Source: Neelides folsomi (lineage: Eukaryota; Arthropoda; Collembola; Neelipleona; Neelidae). From it: a DNA stretch of 52,054 bases. The number at the start of each line of letters is the position of its first letter. Within the stretch, counting starts at the first letter, position 1. Position numbers and translations under genes: made by a program. The stretch spans positions 1-52,054 of the forward strand of contig JAQGBZ010000409.1 of NCBI GenBank assembly GCA_034687125.1, in the 5' to 3' direction. The notes beneath the pieces were generated by a model. It had not been told where the DNA came from, ran no database searches, and worked only from the letters and a program-made list of their open reading frames with translations. Of this stretch, positions 1 to 10,533 are shown piece after piece.

Positions 1-78
1 TCAGCAGTTTATGGAAGAAACTGAGAGATCTCTTCATGACGCAATCATGATTGTCCGCCGAGCCATGAAGAACGACAT
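1..78 (+). CDS. CCT7: CCT7 (TCP-1 eta) chaperonin subunit, one internal exon, partial
   Basis: The first 78 bases encode a stretch containing [19 protein letters not shown], which I recognise as the highly conserved region of the eta subunit of the cytosolic chaperonin TRiC/CCT, the ring ATPase that folds actin, tubulin and WD-repeat proteins. The codon frame begins at base 2 and runs to base 78, where a GTATGT splice donor follows with two bases of a codon left over. In known CCT7 proteins the next residues are V-V-A-G-G-G, and a next exon starting with G would restore Met-Val-Val. The gene enters from the left edge. I could not find the following exon in the next 10 kb, which is odd for a compact genome (see findings). 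Family assignment is firm from recalled sequence; whether the locus is functional is open. Confidence 0.85.
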
Positions 79-2719
79 GTATGTCTTTTGTATGTCTTTT
101 TATTTTATTATAATTATAATTGTTATTAACTCATTTCATAATGAAGCAAATTATTTTATCTAGGTATATAATTATATAAACATTCTTCCTGCATAGTAAA
201 CATTTTGTAGTCTTATCAATTATCATAAATCAAATATCATAATAATCATCTTTAAAAAATGAAACCTCAGTCGTAATTATCGAAAATATAGCAGTACAAT
301 TTCATAATAGGTAACTCCAATTGAAAAATAAATTCCCTTAATGTTATTCATTCATACTATATATTCTTATTTATATCAATCATAAGTGCATGCAATGATA
401 ATTTCTTTTGAGTAATCATCTAATCATAATTATATACTATCCGGTAGTTTGCAATCTGTAGTTTCTATATTTGGTGAAGTGATGATTTAATTTCATTTAA
501 AAAATGCTCCACATAAGCAATATTCATTTATCTAAATATACCTACGATTGTTTCTCAACTTATCATAAACCAAAAAGGAAAAACCTAACTCGCATGATAC
601 CACATAAAACTAATTATTAAAGCCATATATGTGATTGAATTGCAATTGAGATAATTAGAATAAGAAAATTAATGTCATAAAGATTGCATCAAAATATTAA
701 TCCTGCAATGACCAAGACCAAGGGTAAAATGATGAAAATGATTCACACAAATCCATTGTTCCATTTGTCTTAATGTCGACCAGAAGACCAAAGTCATTTA
801 ATGAGTGTTTTCTTTGTATTGCTCTGGTTGTAATCTACCTCTTTCGGGGTCTTAATTGAGAAAATTCTCAGAGTGATCATCACAATCGAATGGATGAAAG
901 AGCCGTATTTTATTCTTCACTTTCAAGTTTTAATTTTCTTTCACAATGACATTTTCTGCAACCTCCTGTGATTTGCTTTGACCAAATAGTTATTCATTGT
1001 GTCATTCAATGCCCTACACAAGTAAGAAGGTAATGTCTTAATATATATGTAATTATATAGAATGAATATGTGATAAATTAATTAAATATATATATTTTTA
1101 TTAAGATATGTAAATTAAAACATGTAAAACCATAAATATTAATACCTAAATTGACACATACTTTTGGGTAAATCAATATGTACAGTAGTTACAGTACTTT
1201 CATACAAATAGCCAGGCACTCCTGCGACTCACAAAATCCTTATTTCAAATTATCAATTAATTTTAAGCTTTAATTTCAATTCAATAAATATTTCATTCCA
1301 ATATTTTATTCATTTCATTAAAAAATAAATACCTCACTTATACTTGCATTCCGTCAAAAGCATTCTCGATGTGTCATTTTTACTTCCATTCCTTCATCAA
1401 TAAATGACCCTTCACTTTTAGTTAATAGTGTTATTAGGATATAATTGAGGCTAGGGCTTGACTGGAGTTTTAAAATCTAACTTTATAATGACAATATGCA
1501 ATGACAAGATATAATTTCAACATTGACTGATTTAAAATATTCCTAATTGGTGAAATTAAAATAATTAACCATCGGAAAATCTAAATAAATGACATGATTT
1601 GAAGTCAAGACAAGAATTAAATATAAGAACGAGAAAGTTTAAACATTTGGAGTTGTCTCCTTTATGCCACGCAATAACCTCTTACAAGAAACGCAATGGG
1701 CATTATGCGACAATTGAAACTACTCTCTTGCTCGTTTCCCTTCAAAACTTTAAACTTTATCATCAGCATTTTTATTTCTCTTCATATCATTCGCATTCAT
1801 TGAATAGTTAAAGTATAATTTAATTTAAACTTTTCTTGAAAATCATCAATATTGCATATATGAAAATATATTAAGGAAATATTATTTTTATTATCACAAT
1901 ATTATGTATGTAGTAGGTATATGAAATAGTTACGCTATAGTTATGCTATGCATAGTTTTATAAAAATAAACTATCTGTAGTATTTTTAATGTAATAAATA
2001 TCTTAAATTAAAATATGCATAGTTAAATATATATTGAATAAGTATATATGGTATGTTTGGAATTCAAGGAGAATTATTTCTCATCAATTAATAACTCAAT
2101 TGATAAAGGAATGAATGGATGGGATTTTGCAGTTAAGGTCAGCCCACAATGCTTAGTGATCATTTTAGCTTGTTTGGTGGTTTGAGTGTTTGGTGTCCTT
2201 AGATGAGACCTGATTCAATGAACCTCTCAAACACCTTCCTCAATCTCAATGACTTGGAAGTCGGAGATGGGAAATGAATGGACGGATTCGGAGCTCCTAC
2301 CCTTCGTCTTTGTGTGGAAGAGAAAGTTCCTCACGTGTATTTATTAGATCCCATTGTCTACACTCCAATCATTATTCAACCGTTTAGCATTCGACAACAT
2401 ACATGGACCAAGAGGCTTGACATTCCAAAACGAGACTCAAACTACTGAGGCTCAATTCAAAGACTCAATTACTGAATTTCCTTTGTTTCACTCCGAGGGT
2501 GACGGAGTTCTTTCGTATCAAAGGTTCAGGTTAACAATGTTTAACTCCTCGTATTGTTTTAGAACCCTCCGTTTGACTTGCCTTCAAAAACAACTCAACT
2601 CTAACATTGACAAAAATTAATCATCATCATTTATTTATATACTTATATTCACCTTTATAAGTAATTGAGATATTTCATGTTTTATATGTTAAAAAGACTA
2701 ACCAAAGACAATTTATTTT
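79..2719. other. AT-rich non-genic stretch (possible CCT7 intron)
   Basis: No convincing gene is visible. The stretch is mostly low-complexity AT-rich sequence with runs of TATA and TTAA type words. If the CCT7 exon at the left edge is intact, part or all of this is its next intron. A less AT-rich island at about 2090-2620 contains exon-like minus-strand sequence that is listed separately. Confidence 0.5.
2235..2329 (-). CDS. Candidate orphan exon, unidentified
   Basis: On the minus strand a 95-base segment lies between an AG acceptor (just above 2329) and a GTGTTT donor (just below 2235). It reads openly and includes TKTKGRSSESVHSFPISDF followed by an acidic QVIEIEE. The composition is more protein-like than its surroundings and loosely recalls the strand-rich part of a PH-type domain, but I cannot name a family. 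No neighbouring exon in matching phase was found. It could be a real exon of a minus-strand gene with long introns, a decayed copy, or chance. Confidence 0.15.
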
Positions 2720-3080
2720 AAAGCTTATAAAATTACCGGACACTATTTTAAAAATAAAATGTTTAATTATAATTATTATAAATGCATGTGATTAGTTTAA
2801 AGCTATAAAATTACCAGGGCTGTTTAAAATATAAAAAGTTTAATTATAATTATTATAAATACATGTTGCTAGTTTAAAGATATAAAATTACCGGGGCTGT
2901 TTAAAATATTAAAAGTTTAATTATAATTATTATAAATGCATGTTATTGGTTTAAAGCTTATAAAATTACCGGGCAATATTTAAAAAATTGAAAGTTTAAT
3001 TATAGTTATTACAAATGCATGTTATTGGTCTAAAGCTTATGAAATTACCGGGAACTATTTAAATATATAAATACAAAATA
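2720..3080. repeat. Tandem repeat, about 4.6 copies of a 77-79 bp unit
   Basis: The motif AAAGCTTATAAAATTACCGG recurs with slight changes at 2720, 2799, 2876, 2953 and 3032, giving spacings of 79, 77, 77 and 79 bases. Each unit also contains GTTTAATTATAATTATTATAAA and ATGCATGT. The last unit breaks off near 3080. Copies differ by a few substitutions and one-base indels, as expected for an ageing minisatellite. No coding potential is visible. Confidence 0.85.
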
Positions 3081-4155
3081 CAATGTATGTATACCATAGT
3101 CATAATAAACACTTTGTATTTAATAAATGTATTATGATAACCAAAAAATACAATAGATCAAATAATTGTTAATTATTAAATGTAAGGGTAATTAACTATA
3201 TTAATCATAATTATGTAATAGTGGAATTAAAATTAATTAGCTTTGGCTTTCAATATTCAAGCCGGAAACCATTCGATCAACGTTCTGTCACCTCTGAGGT
3301 CACAAATTGATCCACATACAATTGGGGAGCTTGAATCAAATTATGCAAGAACGAAGGAGGGAGACATTGTCCAAAAGTCAGAAGTAGGGCAATGTGAAGG
3401 CGAAAACTCGAGATTACATTCATGCGCCTATAATAATTGCATATAGGTGTATTGGATCTATCTATATCACATGTAGCTATACATAGGTATGTATATCTCA
3501 GCATGGATTCAAATGAGGAATTCATTATTTCTCATACAATTGGATTGTCATACTCGGAGATATTGTGCAATGAAATAAAAGGAACCGAATTCTTTTTCTA
3601 TAATTCAACACGTGAGTAATTATCCAGACCTTGCATAGAAGCCCTTTAACCTCATGTAACTTTCTTCTTCCACTTATTCATTGCTAAACCTAGATGACTA
3701 CAAACTATACTAATTTATATATTATTAATATGATACACATTGATTTTAATAAAAATGTTTTAATTCATCTTCAGTGAGCTTTCATCATTTAAAATCGCAT
3801 GCTAATCAACTATAAATTAATGACTTTAAAATGATAGTTTTAATTTTTAATTGTTAATTTTTATGCTTTAATTGTTTTGCTTTAATAATTAAATTTTATG
3901 CTTTAATTTTAAACTTTAAATTTTAACTTTATGTTCTATTTTCAGCATATAAATAAACATTAACGTTCTAAATTGTTCTGATGAAAATCATTTTATCAAA
4001 ATTCAATATTTTGTAAACAAAAAAATACTTTGATTATTTCAAATAATATAAATTACTTAACTTATGCAAGAAAATCCACGTAATAAATAGTATATAAGGA
4101 AACATGATGTGATGATACAAAAAGTTCAATTATTGTTTATTTCTATTAGTCCAAA

Positions 4156-4473
4156 TTAGTAAGGTATGAAAAGTAGTACATGGTCAAGAGGTCTTTTCAT
4201 ATAATGCCTATGTAACTGAATTAGAAAACTCTCATTTCTCCTCCTTATTGAATCTTCCCAAGGAATCTGAATAAAATATGATGGATGGATATGAGAGTTA
4301 ATAACAGATATTGTTCCTTCTTCGGCTCTCACATTCTCATGCTCACTCCCATTTGAATGAGATCCAAATGTGCAATTGATGTGGAGCAGAATGAACAAAT
4401 ATGTTGAAGCGTCTTCATATTCAATCTCATCACAAATTGAAAAGGTACTTAAATTCTTAATAAGCACATTCAA
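4156..4473 (-). CDS. Hypothetical open frame of 105 codons, unidentified
   Basis: This minus-strand open frame runs for 105 codons inside otherwise AT-rich DNA. A pyrimidine-rich tract ending in CTTTCAG lies just upstream of its first codons, so it could be a terminal exon that ends at a TAA at its 3' end. The predicted peptide has no signal sequence, membrane segment or repeat and I do not recognise it. A chance open frame is a serious alternative. Confidence 0.12.
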   Translation of the reverse strand: MNVLIKNLSTFSICDEIEYEDASTYLFILLHINCTFGSHSNGSEHENVRAEEGTISVINSHIHPSYFIQIPWEDSIRRRNESFLIQLHRHYMKRPLDHVLLFIPY

Positions 4474-5366
4474 GACTGAAAGAGATTGACGTCTCTATAT
4501 AAGAACATTCAAATTGCGTCCGAGGAGGAATGCCCAAATGAAAGTGCAATATGGGAACAGTACATGAGATCTCGTCACTCCGTATCTCACTCATAAATCA
4601 ATTTTCACTATTAATTGTTACCAGTTGATCTCAAATGAGTTTTTTAATCCAACAAGCAAACAAGGTATGTATGATATATTGGTTCTTCGGTGTTGGTGCA
4701 AAAGTGGTTCAACATTCTTCATGTTTTCCTTCACTCACTTTCTATGAGGAAGGAAACATCAACAAATTCTGTTATCATCTGTATTCATACCGTATTAAAT
4801 ATTTGGACATTAATAAACCATAGTGCATAATAAGTAATAAAGAATCGAGCTGTTAAAATCTTTGGTTATGTGGGTTGTGAATACGAATGAATTTACTTTC
4901 TCACTTCTTAATGCCTAATACCAGTTTAGAGAGTCTCTGAAAAGAGATCACAACAAATTATTTAAAGCTTGGTCTGATATAATATAAATGATTTCATAAG
5001 TTTTAAAATATTAAATAAATACTATTCTTTTACTTTACTAATAATGTATTACACACACGGTTGATCCATAACAAATAATTAACTTTAATGAATGAAGTGT
5101 TTACTTTTGCTAATAATTTATATTTTAAAACAGTTAATAATAAATTGAAAAATATTAAACGTGGTCTATTCATCTAATATATTCTTTATGTACTTCTCAA
5201 TTGGTGTTCAATATAAAAACTGGAATTATTTAAATTTCCACTTAACAATTAATTTTGTGAGGAAAGTGAAAATGATTGATGAGACGACATTCATGAATAG
5301 CAAAATTGGTGTCCTCATAACAAATGCAAAAAATATACATGGGAGTTTGGAATAGTGAAAAGTTAC

Positions 5367-5461
5367 TTGTGATTGTTGTGAACGGTGGGTTTCCTTCATG
5401 GCAGCGATCTCCTCAAAGGATGGGAGCTTGAGGTGGTCGTGAAAGGAGTATTGGGATCCAA
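5367..5461 (-). CDS. Candidate orphan exon, unidentified
   Basis: On the minus strand a 95-base segment is bounded by an acceptor reading GAGGATTCAG and a good donor GTAACT. Read in the phase that leaves two bases at the start, it encodes 31 residues including FHDHLKLPSFEEIAAMKETH, which looks like real protein sequence (amphipathic, charged, no stops). I cannot assign a family. It has the same strand and length as the candidate at 2235-2329, but the phases do not allow the two to be joined directly. Confidence 0.18.
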
Positions 5462-7881
5462 CTGAATCCTCATCACTCCACCTTCAACCACTTTTATATT
5501 CATCGAGGGGGAGACAAATATTAAATAATAACTGATGGAGTCTACCTGTAATAAGCCCTTTATATCTATAAGAACCGTAAGATCATACGCACTCCGATCA
5601 TCAACTTACTTGTTAGCTTATAAGATCTTCTTCAATTCAATATACAAAGTTTAATCTCCTGAAATTGAAATTTCATAAATATTTGTGGCTAAATTATAAT
5701 TAGAATTGTTTAGATTTAAATTTACTTTAAATGTTAATTGCTTAGTATTAAGTAAATTTAAGTTCAATTTTTGAATGCCATCGTGAATTAAGAATAATTT
5801 ATAAATGGATTTCCAATGTTGATATTTTACTTTTTTAAATCAATTGATCATGTTTGAATTTTATTTAGAGTTAAAATAATGTTAACTATTAAATTAAAAT
5901 AAAAAATATTTGTTTTTGGTTATTTCATAAAAAAATAATTAAATTAATACATTGCATTTAAAACAGATAAAAAGAATTAAAAAATAAATTATTTTCGGTA
6001 AATAAAGTTTTATAATTTATAATCAATTCAAATATAAATAGATTTGTATAGCGATCTATACAAATGCATATCATAGAATGGATATGTATAAGGTATATCT
6101 TATCTTAATTATAAAAGGCAAAACTATTTAAATACTCTGATTATAAAATTCAAACGACCTTGCTTCCTATAGCTAGTATAGCAGCCTATTGTCCGTTTGA
6201 TATAGGAATCACGCCTATTAAAGCTAAATTTTGTAAATAAATAAATAATTTATTCTTTTTACAAATAATATTAAATAAATATTGTAAATTCGTATTACTT
6301 TAAACAATTAATATCTTACCATATGATATAAAACATAATTAAAAATCAGTTAAACTTAATTCAGGATTTTATTCAATATTATTCTATTTTGTGATATTAT
6401 ATTTAAGTTGTTATATGCTATTTTAGCATTAAAGGATGGAATTTAATAATGTATTAAATACATATAAAGCTAAATATAAAAGCTGTACAATTTCATGACG
6501 GCATTCAAAGATCCTCGTAATGCATATTAAACACTTTCAAATGTAATAAGCCACATAAATCTTTTCCTACAAGTTTTTAAAAAATATTAATGGGAATTCA
6601 AAACCTCAAGGTTCATTCCAGAAATGCAAAAAGCGGACATTTGGGATCTCCAGGACTGTGAGACACCTTCAATGCCGCCACTTAAATAATTGTGAATTTG
6701 AGTAATTGAAACGGGTAAGGTGAGTTAATGCATATTTAATGAATCATATCTTCTTGTTTAAATTTTAGGAATGGAGTAATAAGGTGGTCGAAGAAGGCGA
6801 GCCACGCGTCAATTGTCTACCAAGGAGTGGTTTTAATTATATTCATACATGACAATCCTCTCCTGTTCTCACTCCCATCCCCTTCACAATGGGAGAAAAG
6901 TGGGAATCAAAATAATCCCCATAAATTACAATTATTCCCTAAGAGCTCTAAAGTTGTACAGAGCAGACCAGCAGCCTAAAATTAACTGTGAGGTAAAGAG
7001 GGAAATTATGGATCATCTTTTTATGACAAGAAAAATCCAAACTTCTGAATGTTGAGGCTAATGGGAGGAAAATGGTAAGTAGGGGCAAATGGTTAGGATT
7101 GGTTACGAGATTTATTACGAATAGTTCTCACGATCCGCAAACATGTTTGAGGATCCTGAAAACCATCCAAATGGAGATAATGGTGATGTATTCAAATTGC
7201 ATTAAGTGAGTGTGAAACAATGAAAGGTTGGCAGACATTCGTCTCTCAAATCACAACCATCATCTTATCTTTTTCATCTAATTTGCACAATTTACCCACA
7301 CAACGAATCCGCATGTTTGACCATAAAGGAATTGAACAATGAATCCGGCGGGGGATCCTTTGAGCATTTACATGACCAGAAATTGACTTGGCCCGACAAC
7401 TTCAAGCAAACGGATTCTTATAAACAAATAAACCAATAAATAATGAATAAAGAAATATCAAATGGATTAAAATATAAGACATGCACAATTAAGTCAGTAC
7501 AGATATGTTTGTATTAGAATTATTTTGTATGTGCTAAATTAATGTACCTTTACTTACCTTAAAGTATCTATTACATACGTAATGTATATTCAATAACTAT
7601 CGATATATTCAATATCACTAACTATCTTGGTGGGTAATCGAAAACAGTCGGTAAACGTTAAACCTAAAGTTTGAAGTTGCTACCAAACTGTTTAAGTTTA
7701 ATTTACTAAATTTTATAAAATCACACCTCCAATAAATATTATCAACAAAACTTTCTCCTACATTGTTTTTCATCGTGAAACTCTTCAATTAAGTAATAAC
7801 TGAAAATATTTTTTTAGTTATTGCTTGATTAAAAACGCTTAAAATTTCAAAATAAAATTGTTTCTTAGCCATTTAGAGAAA

Positions 7882-8866
7882 ATGGGAAGAGGTCCCTAAT
7901 TGATTAAATTCGATCAGAGCCAAATCATCACTTTAGGAAAGTAGGAAAAACTTACCGGTCAATTGGAAGAGAAATAGGTCGAAATTAGTCATCTATAGCG
8001 AGATTTTAAAAAATAAGGGCAAACACACCACCAGGGCCAAGAAGATAAAGAAATGGAAGGCCGAAAAAGCTTAGTCCTAAATGATACATAAAACGACATG
8101 CCAGCAACGCCAGATTGTCCTGTTCTCAAATAGGGCTCAACCTTGCTGTCTCAAAAGAAAGCGTCCTGTTAGTCCTTACAACATCGACGAATATTAAATT
8201 TCAAAAAATGGCCATCCATCAACTATTGAAACAAAGATACAAATAGCGAAGTTTGGATTGGGCAGAAAACAAGATTCACTGGCACAGACAATGGACAAAA
8301 ACCATTTGGTCAGACGAAAATGTTGGAATTTGGACAGTCCGGATGGTATTCGTGGGTTTTGGCACGATTTACGAAAAGAAAAGATTTTTGCTAAACGTAA
8401 TTCCTGAGGAGGATCTTTCATTGTATTGGGTTCCTTTAATTCAGTTGGCAAGTCTTCTCTCGCTTTCTTCTCCTTCCTCGCTCACAGCCCCTATTCTTGA
8501 CGCCGAAAAGTACCAGAGCGTCTTGGGTAATCATTTAATCCCATATAGGGATGGACTTGACCATTCTCCTCTCAACAGGCCATGCAAAGTGGAGTCCACA
8601 GACAGCAGCATCAACTTTGGAATGACGTAATGAGTGTAATATTTCATTAATTGACCATCCAGCGTTTTCTAACCCCATAGAAAGCTTGAGGGGAGTAATG
8701 CCTTAGGTTTACTCCAATCGAAGGCAGTTTGAGGATTTTCCAAGTCTCCGTGCAGCAGTTTCGCAAGCGTTGGACAAAATCTGGATAGAGACTCTTCAGA
8801 CTCTTGCAGCGTCGACGCATATTTAAACTAGTTTTAATCCTGGGAGGTTTAACCAACATTTGGTAA
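7882..8866 (+). mobile_element. Decayed Tc1-like DNA transposon, transposase pseudogene
   Basis: Scattered across three frames are the landmarks of a Tc1 family transposase in the right order. They are a start like MGRG, a helix-turn-helix-like TYRSIGREIGRN (about 7950), WIWSDE-type sequence read here as TIWSDENV (about 8300), DAEKYQSVLGNHLIPY (about 8500), a degenerate DHPAFSNPIESLRG matching the usual SPDLNPIENLW motif (about 8655), and a C-terminal part ending GGLTNIW before a TAA at 8864. The reading frame is broken by several stop codons and frameshifts, so no active enzyme can be made. I could not define terminal inverted repeats, so the outer limits of the element are unknown. Confidence 0.85.
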
Positions 8867-10533
8867 TAGTCAACAATTTTAAAAAGTTCACAGGACTTGT
8901 AAAAATTGATTAATTTAAAATGTTGATATAATTAATGGAGACTTTTTCCTTTCACTTTGATTAAAATCTCTTCCTATTGTTTAATTGGAAAATTTTTTAA
9001 TACAAAACATGATGGAATTATTATAATTTATCATAATTTTACTAATTGTTTAATTGGGATTTTGAATGTGATTTTCAGAGATTTCTCAATTTGGAATTTT
9101 GTTGATAACATTTCTTAGTGGGGTTTATAACCAACGTGTATGTATACATAGTATACTCCCCAAGATCAATCAAGTTGGCGCGCTCCCTGGTTTTCACAAC
9201 TTTCCTTCTTTTATTACCTTACCCGTTCATTTCTCATTATTGATTCCTTTTCAACTTTTTAAATCATATGGCGAAAGGAAAAGCAACCTCACAAGAGGTA
9301 GTTAATTTAATTAGAATTAAGTTTTTAGATGTGAATACCCAATTCTTTATGAAAAAGAAGGAATTTGCCAAAACCAAGGAGCGCGCCAACTTGGTTGATC
9401 TTGAGGAGTACATACCATACAGTATACCTACAGTGTATACCTAGGTACATATATAGATATTAATTTACTTATGTCTCTTATGTATTAAATATTAATACTA
9501 CATGAACCATAAGTATATATATACTACCAAACTATGATTAGTTTTGGTCCATTACGTTTGACTGCGAGTGTGGCAATTAGTGTTTAAGAATTTTTCCCAT
9601 TTCCAATAATAATATATTTCCAAGTAAAATTCAATAATGTGACTGCATAATAAACTAATAGATACCTTTTTCTATTTAATATCTCTCTAGCTATATTATA
9701 TGTACATTAGAAAGAAATCTCAAACTGATAGATATTTGATTTATACTACACTTGTTATTCTTTTGATATGACTGGTAATACCTTGTAAGTTATAAACAAA
9801 TTAAGTAACCAAGATTCACTCTTAATATTCGCTTAATAATATTTACAATTACTTACTATCAGTGTAGGTTAAACTATACATAGATTAAATATTTTGTAAA
9901 TGTTGCACTAACACGGCAAATGTACCACATGAATATCTATGCTATATAAACCCTTAACCCATAAGGTCATGTCGATGGGAGGCAACTTAAATGGTCATCA
10001 GTATAGATACTGCTAGAATGTTCATGTACATATATTATGAATACATTTATTAGGTGTAGGTATGCAGGATATATTATGAATATGAAGGATACAAGAACAT
10101 ACAGGTAGGCATGTATATACATATTACATATGTTACCTATACAAAATATGTAGTATGATAAATATTTCCATATCTCCATTCTAAATGTAAGTACAAATGT
10201 TCATACCTTTACTATTTTGTTTAGAATTGATCAGTACATGGAAAGGTTTCTATGCCAGAGTTATTCATTTATGTACATAGTTGATCCACCTGGATTTTTC
10301 AACCCTAAATAATTGAAACAAATGGAAATTCCCAATTGAAAGAAGCATCTTTTAAACATATCCCATTCTAAGTAAAGAACAGTTTAATTATACAAGTTTC
10401 TATTTTCAAGTCCCTTCACTTGGAGTTCACCTCAAAGGATAAATCCAATTTAGTGATAGAACCATTTGATTCCTCGCAATCAACCCACGTTCAAGTGTCG
10501 ACGGGTTTCATTGAGACGACCACGGGAATAAAT
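8867..10533. other. Intergenic stretch with one foldback element
   Basis: Between the transposon remnant and the protease homologue I see only AT-rich sequence apart from the foldback element at about 9136-9445. An open frame runs into the protease homologue start from about 10420 but has no ATG before 10534, so the upstream part is taken as leader. Confidence 0.5.
9136..9445. mobile_element. Foldback/MITE-like element with long imperfect inverted ends
   Basis: The left end (about 9136-9194) and the right end (about 9370-9445) are imperfect inverted copies. The core CCAAGATCAATCAAGTTGGC at 9160 is answered by GCCAACTTGGTTGATCTTGA at 9386. The pairing extends into the flanking GTATAC-rich sequence on one side and the AAAACC run on the other. 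Between the arms a 58-codon frame from the ATG at 9268 reads to a TAG at 9444, crossing the right arm. Clear target-site duplications were not seen, so the class is tentative. Confidence 0.65.

Larger units (their letters stand above)
3081..7881. other. Non-genic stretch with scattered exon-like islands
   Basis: This is mainly AT-rich sequence. Islands of more even composition occur near 3240-3430, 4150-4670, 5350-5520, 6600-7060 and 7080-7420. I examined both strands of each and could not connect them into a gene or recognise a family. Two of the islands are listed separately as weak coding candidates. Some of these islands could be regulatory DNA. Confidence 0.4.

Noticed and set aside
4487..4664. 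Plus-strand exon-like bits (including ASEEECPNESAIWEQYMRS and a 41-base segment with good splice sites ending at GTATGT)
   Set aside because: They are too short, not joinable in phase, and resemble nothing I recognise; chance splice-like words are common here.
8647..8859. Minus-strand open frame of 70 codons
   Set aside because: It is antisense to the C-terminal part of the transposase remnant.
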